The notes: generated from the sequence alone by a model not told the origin. Counted from the stretch's first letter, positions 11,312 to 24,654 are shown. The stretch: 64,000 nucleotides of DNA from Rosa chinensis (GCF_002994745.2 NC_037094.1:14941001-15005000); one strand, 5' to 3'. Numbers and translations are program-made.

Positions 11312-11705
11312 GGCCGCCGATCCGAGCTCAGAGAGAGAGAGAGAGAGAGAGAGATTGGAGGGGCAAAATGAAATAGACGTTAAGAGAAAATTTTGAAATT
11401 ATTCTATATATAAAGCGGGGAATGTAACTGTTACATTGTTCCTAAGAGTTGGAAAAGGCGTTTTTGTCCTCACTGTTCGAGGAGCCGTGTCTGTCCTTGC
11501 TCTTCTCAGTGTTGGATAGGCATAAGCATAACAGTTAGGTTTCAAACTCAGTGAGTGGGCCGGCTTTTTTTATAATAAATACAAAGGAAGTGACAATGCT
11601 TATAGGGGAAAACTTTGAATATTATAATAAATACAAAGGAAGTGACAAGGAAGAGTGGGCCGGCTTTTTTTTATTGATCAGTATTAATTAAGCAAACAAT
11701 CCTTA

Positions 11706-12048
11706 GGTCTCGTTTGATTGGCGGAAAGGAAACTAGTTCCTTTGTTTTTCCAATGGGAAGGGAAATGAACTTTCCGAAGAACTTTCTATTCCGATGTTTG
11801 GTAATGTAAGGAAAGTTATTCGGAAAGTTGTTAAAAAGTATGTAATTAATTAAATAAAATAATATGTTGTGAGTAATAAATGCAAGGAAAGAAGGGGGAA
11901 AGTGATTCCTTTGGAGTATGGAAGGAACCATTTTCCCCCATATTTTCCTTTGCTTCAGGAAAGTATTTCCTTGCCTTTTGCATCCCAAACACAGGAAAGG
12001 AACAACTTTCCTTTCCTGATGCTTACTTTCCGCGAACCAAACGAGGCC
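11706..12048. mobile_element. Tourist-like (PIF/Harbinger) MITE
   Basis: The 343-base element begins GGTCTCGTTTGATTGGCGGA and ends TTTCCGCGAACCAAACGAGGCC, near-perfect inverted ends. It is flanked by TTA on both sides (11703-11705 and 12049-12051), the 3-base target duplication of the PIF/Harbinger group. The two halves are extensively palindromic. Frames at 11671-12107 on either strand are products of this palindrome and not genes. Confidence 0.85.
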
Positions 12049-12299
12049 TTAAAGTAATTGCCCTTCGTTTATTACATTGCTTAAACTTAAAATATCAGAC
12101 ATGCTAGAAAATAGGTTAAACTTTGGCCACATTCCAAATCGATAAGCCATGTATTAAGGAAACAAAAAAGAAAAAAACAGTAGATAATAACAAAATCAAT
12201 CGGCGATTCCCACATCCAAATCCCAAAAAAAAAAAAAAACAACAACAACATATACACGTTCCATGAAAAAAACAACAACATAATTTTGCTCTTTGGTTT

Positions 12300-13030
12300 T
12301 ATATTTTGACATATAATTAGAGCTTACCATGTGGATGCAATCAAACCTAACGGTTTAAAATAGCTAATGGACAATCTCAGACTGCATCTTCTTCTTCTTC
12401 TTCTTCTTCTTCTTCTCTCTCCTCTCTCTTCTCTCGCCTTGAAATTTATCAATTAATCTTTGATAGAACATAGGCAGCCAAGTGTTCTTTGTCTTCAATC
12501 TTCACCAACTACCCTCTTCTCTCACTCTTTGTCTTTTGAACCTAGTTCTTCAATTTTGGATCTAACCCAGTTCATAGTTTTCAATTTGTATTGCCATGTT
12601 TGATTGTTAGCTTCATAATCTTGGTTTTTGGATGAGAGATCTTGAAGGGATATATTCATTCAAATTTGGCTGAGGGAAGATAAGCTTAAAATCATCTGCT
12701 CTTTTTGGACTGAGCTAACTACAAATAAAATAAAATAAAATAAAGACATAGTGAATGGATTGAGTATCAGCAGGAACGCATGAGCAAGAAGACTAAGGTG
12801 GTTGATTACATTGGTGCGGAAAAAAGGAAAAGAAGAAAAACTAAGAGAGAGAAAGAGAGAGCAACCACTGAGAAAGAAGAGAAGAACAAGAGAGAGAAGG
12901 AAATAAAATAGAAAATGAAAAGCCAGATTTATTGTAGGCCATTAGATCTAACAATAGAAACGTGCCTTCATCTCTTTAAAAGCTTAGGAATCTCAGGTGA
13001 ATTGAAAAAGTTGCTCAGGAGATGATCTGC
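12300..13030. mobile_element. Relative of the MULE-like element at 2461, one end only
   Basis: The right part (about 12925-13030) matches the right arm of the element at 2461-5093 in order: TTATTGTAGGCCATTAGAT, then ACGTGCC, then AAAAGCTTAGGA, then GCTCAGGAGATGATCTGCTC. The middle is CT/GA-rich, including a CTT run at 12388-12415. I could not find a matching left terminus, so the copy is truncated or diverged. Confidence 0.45.
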
Positions 13031-13034
13031 TCCC

Positions 13035-14380
13035 TTAACTACATGCTACAATTCATTTCTTTATGCCCAAATTTAAGCGATTACGTTCATCCTCCCTCTC
13101 ACTGCAAACACAACCATTTGAAGAGAGAATTTTGCGTGGGGCAGTCGCACGACCACGTGGTGGGGTGGACCAATCACTGTCCAGTAGGGGGGGTATTTTG
13201 GATATTGCACTTTAGAGAGCAAGGGCAGTTTTAGAAAAGAGAGAAAATTTCATTTCTTCTGATTTGTTGGCCCTAAAGCCACATGGTGGGGAAACCCCAC
13301 CAAAGAATTTATCCCATTTGAAGTTACCAACTATATCTATGACGACCTTTTTTACTGCAGCCAGCACGTCTTTATTTGTTTTTGCTACTAACTATATTGT
13401 TCTTTTTACAGAGATTCTTCACTTATTTTGGAGATGAGTCGCAAACAAAACCACAAGGACAATTTTGACCTTTCATCTTTTGGTAATCTCTCGACCAATG
13501 CCCAGCCCTTCTTTTTAACGTGTTGTACACCTTCTGCTTAAAAAATGGAAATAGAAATAAATTTCAATGCATAACTAATGTTATTCAATAGCTGACCAGG
13601 TTTTAGTGCGCAGGTTATTATGATTAACTTTCTAAAAGCAGGCGAATTCCCAAATTCCCACAAGTAAGGAGATAGAGATAACGGGAAGATAATGGAGTGG
13701 GAGACATGAATTTCGAATATGGCAACAGGCTTCTATTCCCACAAGTAAGGATGAGATGAATTTTCTCATTCCTCATGGTGAAAAAGGGTGGGGTTGAATT
13801 CATGGTGGGAGAGAGAATAAAAAAACAGAAATCAGGATTAGTTAGATCAACCAAGTCGAACCCAAAGGGGAAATGAAGGGAATATTTCATGGTTAGGTGA
13901 AGGGAATCAATTGGGCCTTATCAAACGTGGAAGACTAGGGGCTTACAAACAAGTGATGGTGAGAACAGAGAAAACAGACCATGAAAACATATCGATGAAC
14001 ACGTGTGGAAACAAAGATAAAAAGAAAGTTAAAAAAAAAGAGTCTTCCTGCCCGTGGATGGGAAGGATGCTTCTTTCCCTTTTTTTTTTTTTTTACGTGA
14101 CTATTTATTCTCTTTTCTATCTCATAAAAAATAGAGATTTTTTTTTTCCTTTCTACTGAAAGATAACTAAAGTAAAAGAAAAGACTCCGATCAAAATAAA
14201 AATATATAGTAACTCTTACATACAAACCGGTTGCAATGTATAGAATGGAAAAATTTATTCTACCAAAAAACATTTGAAGAAAAAAGCTAAAGAGATTTAT
14301 TACTTTTTGTAAAAACAAATGCCAACGACTCATGGACCAAATAGAGCGTGTGCGTGCTAGGCACTAACAATGGTGAGAGT
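13035..14380. other. Intergenic, no gene seen
   Basis: The stretch is AT-rich with homopolymer runs. A short direct repeat TTCCCACAAGTAAGGA occurs at about 13655 and 13737. The open frames at 13624-13890 and 13935-14333 are low-complexity and not recognised. Confidence 0.4.
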
Positions 14381-14382
14381 CA

Positions 14383-17300
14383 ATGAGTTCTTCACAACGT
14401 CAAGCATACTTGGCACGTGGACGCGCAATAGCTCAAGAAAATCTATATGTGGTGGAAACTAGCCCAAGTAACAGAGCTGAACAAGCTCCAGGTACTTCTG
14501 TAATCAAATATTCCAAGTATATTGCTCAATTTTATAGCTATAATTTATAGTTCAATTAAATGAACTTCTTCAATACAATTACATTGTTAAGATTTATGCA
14601 CTCATAGGAATTTCCTCAAAAAAAATGCTAACTCATTTGTGTTAATAGAAGAATTTGGCAATCAATGCACAAGTTCAAGAATTTCTTCAAATTCCAACAA
14701 CCCCGAACAAGATTACTCAAGGGTACACTAAACTCGCATAAGACAAATGGCACGTTCGAATAGATCAAAAACAAGCGATGGAGTTGTCCTAATTTCTACC
14801 CGCTATGGTGAGCTTAATATATTAAACTTATTGATAGCGAATCATGTGTATGTATTGTTGCAAACAACTTTTGATAAGGATCTATATTTTTACTTATATC
14901 CAAAGTTACCTAATGCTACCATGAATAATCATGAGGAGCATAACATCAACAATGTGGCCATGAATAATGATGAGGAACATACCAACTACATTGAGGAAGA
15001 CAATGAAAGTGAGCCTATGAATAATCATGAGGAGCGCCGTAACAACATTCATCAAGTACGGCGTATGAGGAGGGTAAGAATAAACAATACGGCTAAATAA
15101 TGTTTAGTACCCTGTGGTTTGAGTCCAAAATCAATTCAGTCATTGGACTTTCAATTTCATCAAAAACACCCTCACACTATCATTTCTCATCCAATAGATC
15201 CCTCCGTCATGATTTCGTCAAATGAAGTCGTTAAGTAGCTGATGTGGCATGCCAACTTCTACCACTAATACAGTCTCCCCCAGAAATGGTTCACCTCTTT
15301 TCTAATCAAACTTATGAGGGCAGAAAATTCAGACAAAATATTAGGGCCTACAACAATGTGTTTGCATTCACTTCAATCAGCGTACATGTTGATGAAAGAA
15401 TTAATATCCAAGGGCCGTGGACATAATACCTTTCGTGCATAAGGTTCTATATATCATAAAATTGGTGGTCTGTTACTAATTGACCGGAGAAGACCACGAT
15501 ATCTACAGGCTTATGTATATGACATTGAGCATGAACTTGAGAATGGATTGTCTGAAAGTGAAGTTTTGGAGAGGGGAATGGTTGAAAAGATACAACAAAT
15601 TCTTAGTCAACACAATCCATTTGTTCAAACATTTTGAAGTCTCGGACAACTTCAAGATTTGCCCAATTGCAGACTCATCATCAGAGAGCAGCCTTTCGAC
15701 CGTCGTCAGTATAATTTGCCATCTGCATCACAAGTTGTTGCTATTATAGTAGGGGGTGACGACATCAATCCAAATGGGAGAGATTTTATGGTTCAAACAA
15801 TTAGTAGACGACTTTGGAATGTCAAAGACTCAGTTGGATATTATGACCTCATGCAGTATCCATTATTATTGCCTTATGGAACATATGGATAGGACATTAA
15901 TACTCACGGCAATAATGGAAGACCAATGTCATGTTGCGACTACTACGCATATATGTTACAGGTTGGTTACTCTATTTACTTTAAATTTTCTATCACTAAG
16001 AATATGGCATTAAAATGCATGCTTAAAATCTTGATTTTGTAGATGCGTCAAGGTCATGAAAATCCTCTACATTGAGGAGGACGCCTCTTACAAAAGTATG
16101 TTGTAGATAATTATGTAAAGATTGAATCACATAAGCTCAGATGGCTTCGTAGTAATCAAGGAAAATTTCGGAGAGAATTTCGACAAGGACTTCAAGACTC
16201 TCTACATGCAGGAGAAAATGATGCAGGTTTGATTTAGTATTGGATTGATGTTAAGATCTTATAATTGGCATCATTTTATTTATAATTGTATAAAGACAAA
16301 TTAAATGTAATTTGATACATTACAGGTAACGTTGGTCGTAGAACAACTCTGTCATCATTGTTTATTGGAAGCCCACGTGACATGTACCAACAATATCAAG
16401 ATGCAATGGCTTTGGTTCAAAAATATAGTCGGCCGGATCTTTTTATCATCATGACCTGTAACCCAAATCGGGAAGAAGTTAGAAGTGAACTACTCCTCAG
16501 ACAAACCCCACAAGACCATCCTGATTTAGTCACCAGGGTATTTGATGCAAAATTTGAGCAATTAAAAGAAAACATCATCAACAAGGGGTTGCTGGGAAAA
16601 GTGGTTGCACCTGCTTTCGTTGTTGAATTTCAAAAATGGGGCCTATCACATGTTCATATGTTGATTATGTTAGAAGAAAATGACAAGCTTAATAACCCTG
16701 ATGAATATGATCGCATTGTTAGAGCTGAAATACCATATGAGGACGAGGAGCCTCAACTTTATGATGCAGTGTGTACACATATGATTCATGGTCTATGTGG
16801 AACTCTTTACTCAAGGCAGTCATGTATGAAAAATGGGAGTTGCAATAAAGGCTACCCAAAACCATTTGCAAATTTCACTATGCAAGGGAATGATGCATAA
16901 TCTGTATATCGGAGACGAGAAAGTCTTTTACCGATACCTTTGCGTAGACGAGGAGATGTGATGGTGGATAATAGTTGGGTAGTTCCCTACAACCCATGGT
17001 TACTAATACGATATAATTGTCACATCAATGTTGAAATTTGTGGGGGCATAAAAGTGTCAAGTGCTTATATAAGTATATCTACAAAGGTCCTGACAGAGTG
17101 GCACTTGAGCTGCAATCAAACCCAGAGTTTGATGAAATTAGACAATTTGTTGATGCAAGGTGGGTTTGTGCACCGGAGGTTTTATGAAGGATCTTCAAAT
17201 TTCCAATGAACAGAATATATCCAACAGTAGAACAATTACAAATACATTTTCCCAACATGCAACAGATAACATTCAATGTTAATGAAACAGAAGAGAATAT

Positions 17301-19040
17301 TCTGGCAGATGATCACACACAAATGTCAAGGCTTACTGAGTTTTTCACCATAAATCGAATGGATGAGGATGTGAGAGCATATTTGTATCGAGAAATTCCT
17401 GAACATTATAGGTGGGATAATAGCAATAAAATTTGGGTGAAAAGAAGGAGAAACTACAAGGTTATTGAGCGAATATACAACGTCTCACCATCTGAAAGTG
17501 AGAAATTTTTCCTACGTGTCCTTCTTAATCATGTAAGAGGTCTAAGATCATTTTGTGATTTGCTTACTGTTTATGGTGTTCTACAACCAACATTCAAGCA
17601 AGCAGTAGAGAAACAAGGTTTGCTAGAAAATGACAATAGTATCCGATATTGTTTGTTGGAGGCCTCTGCAATTAAGATGCCATCAACTTTGAGGAGATTA
17701 TTCGTCACAATTTTGGTGTGCAATGAGCCAATCGATGTTCGAACATTAAGGGATGAACTTTTTCCTTTTATGGTGGAAGATTATCCTTCATCTGATGATA
17801 TTGCAAACCGAAACAAGCTCTTACAAGATTTAAATGGAGTACTTGAACAATTTAACAAAAACATTAGACATTTTGACCTACCTGAAATAACAAGGGAGCC
17901 AGAAGAAAATTCAAGAATGCCAAGGTGTATCGAAGACGAACTTTCCGTACATATCTCGCAAGAAGACATTGATGTAATTGACCGCCTTAATGACGACCAA
18001 AGGATCACCTTTAACATGATCATGGATGCAGTTCAGAGAAAAAGAAGTGCATTATTTTTTGTTGATGGTCCTAGTGGAACTGGGAATACATATTTATACC
18101 GTGTATTGCTAGCAAACTTACGAAGAATGAATCATATAGTCTTAGCCACATCATCATCTGGAATAGCTGCAAATATACTGTCCGGTGGGAGGACAGCTCA
18201 CTTTAGATTTAAGATTCCACTTAATGTAGATGTGTCATCTATGTGTTCCATAAGTAAAAAAATTGCTCTGGCACAACTGATACAAGATTCGACTACAATT
18301 ACTTGGGATGAGGCACTTATGACACATCGACATGTCTTTGAAGCACTTGATCGAACTTTTCGAGACATAATGGATGTCGACTTACCATTCGGTGGAAAGA
18401 TAATGATTTTTGGGGGAGATTTTCATCAAGTCCTCCTTGTTGTTGCTAAAGGAACAAAGTCTGAACTCATTCAAGCCTCCATTCTGAAATCAACATTTTG
18501 GGCACAAATAAGATATTGAGACTGAGACGGAATATGAAATCCATAAATGACCACCAATTTGTAGAGTTTCTTCTTCATGTTGGCGATGGGAGTGAACAAT
18601 TCATCAATGACGAAATGATAAGATTACCAGAATGCATGGTGGTTCCATGGGAAAGCGACCAATCTATCAATCTAACTATTGATAAAGTTTTCCCCAATTT
18701 GGGTGATCATGTAAATGATGCAAGATACATGGTGGACAGAGCATTGATTACTCCTATAAACGACGATGTGGACATGTTGAATGAAAAGATAATCAATATG
18801 TTTCTAGGTGAAGAAATTACATTGTACTCATTTGACTCTGTTGAAGATGACATCAGAAATTTGTACCAACCAGAGTTTCTGAACTCAATAACCGCAGGTG
18901 GGCTACCACCCCACAAGTTAACTTTGAAAGTAGGTGCTTCAATCATGCTAGCTTTTGAGGAATATTGACCCTAAATTGGGATTGTGTAATGGTACTAGAT
19001 TATTGTGTCATGATTCGTAACAAAATCTGATTGATGCTGA
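14383..19040 (+). pseudogene. Helitron Rep/helicase gene, 5' part (decayed)
   Basis: The gene starts at ATG 14383 with a short exon to 14491 (GTAC donor). Rep-side sequence follows: PPEMVHLFSNQ and FRQNIRAYNNVFAFTS near 15280-15390, LPNCRLIIREQPFDRRQYN near 15660-15715, and QYPLLLPYGTYG near 15855-15890. Probable introns lie at about 15962-16042 and 16225-16326. The HUH-type motif reads WGLSHVHMLIML (about 16637-16672). The Tyr-bearing Rep segment survives as LYKYIYKG after a frameshift near 17055. A PIF1-like SF1 helicase follows (17206-18519) with Walker A GPSGTGNTY, Walker B TTITWDEALM and a motif-III-like GGDFHQVLL. The Walker A Lys is replaced by Asn (AAT at 18085-18087). Frameshifts at about 18512 and 18950 add to the decay. 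Helitrons transpose by rolling circle replication. The gene is interrupted at 19045 by the gypsy element and resumes at 26680. Confidence 0.85.
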
Positions 19041-19045
19041 GATAC

Positions 19046-21064
19046 TGACGCGCTCAAAGCAAGCGCGCAATTTAACCCTGAAAATATCGTTAGTAGTATA
19101 AGCAAATAGGGATCGTTCTATTCCGGGGATTGAGGGTACACCTGTCATTGTCAAACAAATAAACAATTAAAATTAAAACAAAGTATAATATTTACAAAGA
19201 TATTCACAAGTATAAACATTATTTACGAAAAAGGGGGGATTTTGTTTTTGGATTTTCGAAAATAAAACTAAGTTAACAAAATAATTTAAAATGCAAAAAC
19301 ATAAAAATACAAATGGAGTGAGAGAACAAAGATCAAAAACCGAAACATATGATTAAAATTGATTCAAACCCTAATATTGTTCATCTAAGTCATGAGAGAG
19401 GAGTTGATCATGTGAAACATTCGAAAGCAAATGAATTCCCATTTTTTACTTTTCAATGCTAATTAACCTAAGCGAAAGCACCTAGATTAATCCTATTAAA
19501 CATGCAATCAAACCCTAGAAAGCTAGTCAATCATGTCATGTTTAACGCATTACACATAGAGAAAGGCTATCAACTCAAGTGTACAACTTAGTATGGAAAA
19601 GTCCACCTAATTGCAATCCTCTTTAATTAAATTCGGTCTTTGCACAAAACCTTTACTACTTTGATTCAAGTTTACACAAAACGAAAAGTCGATTTCATGT
19701 TCTTAAACCTAGCACCATTCATATCAAAACCCTAAGTGTTTGCAACCACATAAGATTAAAATACAAAAGTTATCTATAACGCAAATTTAATTAAACAAAC
19801 CCACATAAGCAACCTTCGAATCACAATAATATGAATCTGAAAATTCTCAATTAATCATAAAATTCCAGAAATTAATATTCATTCAAACACATATGTCAAC
19901 TAGAACAAAACCAACGAAATCAAAGCAAAGGTTACAAAGGAGAATCAGATTACACCGTGAGATGGAGATGAGATGAACGAATTGAGGATGTGGTCTCTTG
20001 AATCTCGAAAGCAAGCTTCAAGGATGGTGATGGAGGATGATGCTCACGGCAATTCTTCTTCTCCCTTGGCCTTGCTTGAAATGTTGAATGCACTAGAGGA
20101 TGGAGAGAAAAATGGAAAGGAAATGGAGAGACAAAGAAGATGAGATGGATGAAGGAATTTGTGTAGAAAAATGGAAAGGAAATGGAGAGACAAAGAAGAT
20201 GAGATGGATGAAGGAATTGGTGATTGAGAGTGAGAGGAGAAGGTGTTTAAATAGGGAAGAAAAAGAAGAGTGAAATGATGAGATGAAGAAAAATAATGAA
20301 AGTGGAGTATGAGAGTGGTTTGTAAAATATGTAAAAGATGAGGTAATGATGAAAGCAAAGCATGAAGGTGAAGAAATGTGGAAGTGATGATGATCTTTTA
20401 GGGTAGAAAAATTGTATCCAAGGAAAAAGAAATGCTTTCTTCATATGGGTGGGAAACATGAATATGTGGTGTTGAGTTGTTTTCAGGTCAGTTTCTTCCC
20501 CTTTATTCCTTCAATTATTTCTCCATCAAAACTTCAGAATGAGCCTTCGACTTCTTCATAAAAAATGTTCCACTATGAGTGTATATCATCCTCACAAATT
20601 TTCAGAGCTTTATTCCATGTGGTTGGGCCGGAAATGCTGCTGGACCTCTTACAGGTCCAGTTTTCCGGTTTTGCTTCTGTAGAAAATTGGGCTGATTGTT
20701 TGAAGGCCTTCCACTCATATTTTTCTCTGGCACTCTTCATAAGAAATGATCCTTTGGGTGTCTAGAATGGATCTGGAGAGTTTCAGCTCATTTCGAGTTC
20801 ATTTCGTCAGGTGGCCGCTCCTTCTTCCTTGCTTGGCTCTGATTCTCCTAGCCGGAGTAAGAAAATATTCAAGGTTGACTTTTTAGTGCATTTTCATTCT
20901 TCTCCATCATTTCTAGGTAATTATGGACGTAACACTCATTTCTTCTTCATCTACTCCAATGTACCTAAAAATAGAAATTAAGTTAAAAATCGATTCGTTA
21001 AGGAATAACTAAGCAAAATGTGAGAAATTAACATTTAAAATATCACATTAAAATGCGCCTATCA
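19046..21064 (-). repeat. 3' LTR of the gypsy element
   Basis: In element orientation it begins TGATAGGCGC and ends GCGCGTCA. Plus-strand bases 20103-20222 hold a roughly 60-base direct duplication (GAAAAATGGAAAGGAAATGG...), also present in the other LTR, so it predates insertion. The 104-, 70- and 66-residue frames here recur identically in the other LTR and are not genes. Confidence 0.9.
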
Positions 21065-21370
21065 GATACTAACTAGACAGTTTGCCGGGACTAGAGTTTT
21101 TCTACCTAGAATTCCTTTGAAAAGTGCAGAAATTGCTGGGCTACCATTTCAACTAACAAGAAAGCAATTTCCAGTCAAATTGAGCTTATGTTTAACCATA
21201 AACAAATCTCAGGGCCAGACTATCCCACATGTACGTAACACTCATTTCTTCTTCATCTACTCCAATGTACCTAAAAATAGAAATTAAGTTAAAAATCGAT
21301 TCGTTAAGGAATAACTAAGCAAAATGTGAGAAATTAACATTTAAAATATCACATTAAAATGCGCCTATCA
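21065..21370. repeat. Extra Helitron-flank plus LTR-terminus segment beside the 3' LTR
   Basis: Bases 21065-21236 repeat the Helitron flank found at 26680-26851 without visible mismatch. Bases from about 21232 to 21370 then repeat the terminal part of the LTR (CGTAACACTCATTTC... to GCGCCTATCA). The join sits on a shared ACGTA. The polypurine tract abuts this extra LTR end and not the full 3' LTR. Confidence 0.9.
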
Positions 21371-21385
21371 AATTCCCCCACACTT
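21371..21385 (-). other. Polypurine tract
   Basis: On the minus strand the sequence AAGTGTGGGGGAATT directly precedes TGATAGGCGC, the first bases of the LTR. This is the expected site for plus-strand priming and confirms minus orientation. Confidence 0.8.
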
Positions 21386-23009
21386 AGCTTTTGCTAGTCC
21401 CTTAGCAAAACAAAACAAAAAAAATCCAAAACAGAACAAAGACTTGACAAAAAGCAAGTAAATGACTCTATTGCTCCTAACTGTTGTCTCAGAGACTCCA
21501 AACTCATGGCTTTCACGTTAAACACTTAATCAAAATCACAAAGATAATTCCATGGTTAATAAACCTGTGACATTCATATGACTAAGCAAGATATGGAGAA
21601 CTTAAGTTATACAGTGAATGATAGCATGTTTCGAACAAGTCCAATCCAAACTCACAGGGCATACTCTCGATTTTTCTCTCAGAAATGGCTATGCTTAAAA
21701 GCTTCACACTCAAGTATATGCAAGAGAACAAATTGTAAGGCAACAAACAGCTTGCATATTTCATCAATAAACACATTTTGTGAAGAATTTTTAAAGACCT
21801 CATGAAATGACTAAGTGCACAAATGGACCTAAACCATAAGCTCGACTGCGTAACTGACTCCACTAACCAAAGACTGCCCATCTCAAGGATCAAGTCAGCA
21901 CTTAAAACAGGTTGTAATGGGGCTAAGCTAGGGTTTTCGAAATGAAGATTAAGGATACAAAAAAATCCTAAGGACCTAGCAGAGCATATAAGGACCACCT
22001 TATGTCATTATTTTTGTAGACCAAATATCATTGTTTTGGGCCAAACCTTCACTCTAACCAACATGGGAATGGACAAAGGCATAATTTTCAACTTTGAGTC
22101 TTCTACAAATTTGCAAGTCCAAAACCACACTTCAACATTTTCTCAAGAGTTTTCTTTTCAATTTTTCTTCTCTTTTGCCGCTTTTCTTTCTTTCTTTCTT
22201 TTTTTTTTTTTTTTTTTTTTTTTCAAGGCAAATTTTTTTTTTTTCTTCTTTTTTTTTTTTTGGATTTTCCCCACCCCACACTTGTCTTTCATCGTCACCC
22301 CTACATACTATGTCATGCTCTACTAAGTCCTTAAGACAAGGGTAGAGATATCCTGTACTAAGCTCATGGTAGGGTAGTGAGGGTGATGAAACAAAGGTTT
22401 TCAACGTAGGCTCAAAGGGGTTCATTCTAAGGAGTCCCACGACGGGCACAATTGGGGACACATGCTTGTTTGGCTTTGGTGGTTACCCTAATGCCTTCTA
22501 TCCTATCCAGGATCAGTGCATATTATGGCATACAAGTTTTGACAGTCACAACAGCCGAGTTCTAGTACTCTCTAGTCCATTAAAATCTATGGCACATGAT
22601 CATTGGATTTCCAAAGAATGATGAGGTTTTGCAAATACAGCCACGAAATTCTAGAATTATCAATAAGCACTCGAAAAGAAAGTATTTTAGCACAAAAACT
22701 CACTTTGGGTCAAATGAATCAGACTTAATCCTAGCATGCTTAATGAACCAAGTTACAATCCTATCTCAAATCTTCATACAAGTATCACAATGTCGATTAA
22801 CCACAGAATTCAATTAAGTCCTATTTCGATTGTGAAAACCTTCAGCCATGAATTCAGAGACATGTTCATCCTAGACGTTAGGAGCATCCTAAGACTCAAA
22901 AACAAAAACAAAAGTAACCAAATTTTTTTTAAATTTTTGACATTTTCAAATTTTTTTTTTTTTTTGTATTTTTCAATATATATGACTCAAAATAAAAGAC
23001 TCAAATATA

Positions 23010-23870
23010 AATCCCTTCCCCCACACTTAAATATTGCATTGTCCTCAATGTAATCAAGCATAAGCATGCAATGAAACACTTAAGCATATAGGGATGAAAT
23101 TTACGAAAATAACTACTAAAACAAACAAGCAAAAACGAAAAAATAAAAGATAAGGATAAAGAAAGCAAATCTGATTTGCATGGGTTGCCTCCCAAGTAGC
23201 GCTTGGTTTTAACGTCTTCTCAGCCTAGACGTGGTTTCCTCTTGTCCTCAGCTGGTGGAACCTTCAAAGCCTCCCTTTGGGTTTGGAATTGTATTGCGTG
23301 GAAGCTTACCACTCTCATGAAACTTGGTCATGAAGTCCACCACTTGTCCCATTTGCTTCTTGAGCTCTGCAATGTCCTTGGTATGGTTCTGTTGTCCTTG
23401 AAGCAAAGTCCTACGGAGATGCAGACATGGCTTAGTATAGTGTAATTTTTTTTTAAAATTATATATATATATATATATATTTTTTTTAAATTTTTTTTTT
23501 TTTTTTTTGTAAATAGCTAAATTTAATAAGACTGAATAAATGCAGTTTTTTTTTTTTAATATATAGGACTCAAAAATAAAAGACAAAAATATATATAGGA
23601 CTCAAAATGAAAAAAAAATATAAATCCCTTCCCCCACACTTAAATATTGCATTATCCTCAATGTAATAAATTAAAAGCATGCAATGAAATAAGTAAGCAT
23701 AGATAGAAGACATTTACGAAAACAAATCCTAAAATAAAAATTAAAGAGAAAAATTGAAAAATAAAAAGAAATAGGGAAAGAGAAAGCAAATCTGATTATA
23801 TTCTGAATTGGGTTGCCTCCCAAGTAGCGCTTGTATTTTACGTCTTGCAGCCAGACGGTACCTACATTAA
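23010..23870. repeat. Internal duplication within the gypsy element
   Basis: Two diverged copies of one block lie about 620 bases apart. Each holds AAATCCCTTCCCCCACACTT, then AATATTGCATT, then GGGTTGCCTCCCAAGTAGCG. The first is at about 23010-23230 and the second at about 23620-23860. The spacer between them includes the Gag-like fragment. Confidence 0.75.
23248..23430 (-). pseudogene. Gag-like fragment of the gypsy element
   Basis: Minus-strand residues include KDIAELKKQMGQVVDFMTKF followed by GKLPRNTIPNPKGG. This coiled stretch followed by GKLP...NPK is typical of the C-terminal part of Athila-like plant Gag proteins. The upstream part of the frame is low-complexity AT sequence. No zinc knuckle or pol domain follows. 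Confidence 0.55.
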
Positions 23871-24637
23871 ATAAAGTTAGTAACTATAATTAACAAAGAA
23901 ATACAAAATAAAAACAAGTATAACTATTAATTACAAACTAAAAGTATAATTAACAAGTATATTGTACATAAGACACAAGTTAAGTACTCAAGTGAGTATA
24001 AAACGTGAAAAGTATTTTTACAAGTTTAAAGTGTGAAACAACAAAATAATTTACACGTATAGAGTATTCACAAGTATTTCTTTTGTTATAAACATTATTG
24101 ATATCGAATCAAATTCCAAGCGGTAAATCAAGTGAACGTGCGGCCCAAGTATAGTCGCCTAGACACAAACTCCCTTTCAAATCGTTTGGGCAACCTTACT
24201 GAAATGGCCAGGTGGGGGAGGACGAACACGAGAGGAAAAATCCATTTTGGCATGAGCTACTCCCACATTGTGGTTTAGGCCCATTTGCAAGCACTTCTGG
24301 ATTCAAAAACCCGTCATGAACGTTGTCCCCTTCCTAGACACCATTTCACATAGGCTTTCTTACTAAGATGAGAAAGGTCATAAGTGTGAAGACAGTTCAA
24401 CAAGTGTTAATAAAGGCCGCCCTCAACCTTAAGGGACCTGAGCTAGGTACCAGTAAGGGGTTTAGGCCAATATTAACAAAAGAGACTTCACCTATTCCTC
24501 TCAATTTACAACCTACAATTAAAATTCGTGTTCAATAATATAAATAATATTCTAGTTAATTTAAACTAAGTTTTAAACAATTTATATACAACAAATATAT
24601 ACAATAAATGATACAATTTAGCAAGTGATTTTTCAAT

Positions 24638-24654
24638 CCCCGGCAACGGCGCCA
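24638..24654 (-). other. Primer binding site, tRNA-Asp type
   Basis: The plus strand reads CCCCGGCAACGGCGCCA, which resembles the 3' end of plant tRNA-Asp. The minus strand is therefore the complementary primer site TGGCGCCGTTGCCGGGG, 5 bases inside the right LTR. The tRNA assignment is from memory of related elements. Confidence 0.75.

Larger units (their letters stand above)
7912..11683. repeat. Segmental duplication, unit 1 (PLAC8 copy A)
   Basis: This block is collinear with 30848-34466, including all introns, both UTR regions and the flank ending in GAGTGGGCCGGCTTTTTTTT. Similarity starts at the shared CATACACAACTTGGTACTTC. Differences are scattered substitutions, small indels and expanded GA and AT simple repeats in unit 1 (about 10318-10342 and 11157-11203). 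Confidence 0.85.

Noticed and set aside
11671..12107. Overlapping frames on both strands that recur at 35945-36337
   Set aside because: Products of palindromic Tourist-like MITEs, not genes.
13935..14333. 132-residue minus-strand frame
   Set aside because: Phe/Lys-rich AT artefact with no motif.
20044..20459. 104- and 70-residue frames repeated identically at 25659-26074
   Set aside because: They are within the two LTRs of the same element, so duplication reflects LTR identity and not a gene family.
22036..22461. Phe-rich and Lys-rich frames on opposite strands
   Set aside because: Produced by long T runs in the gypsy internal region.
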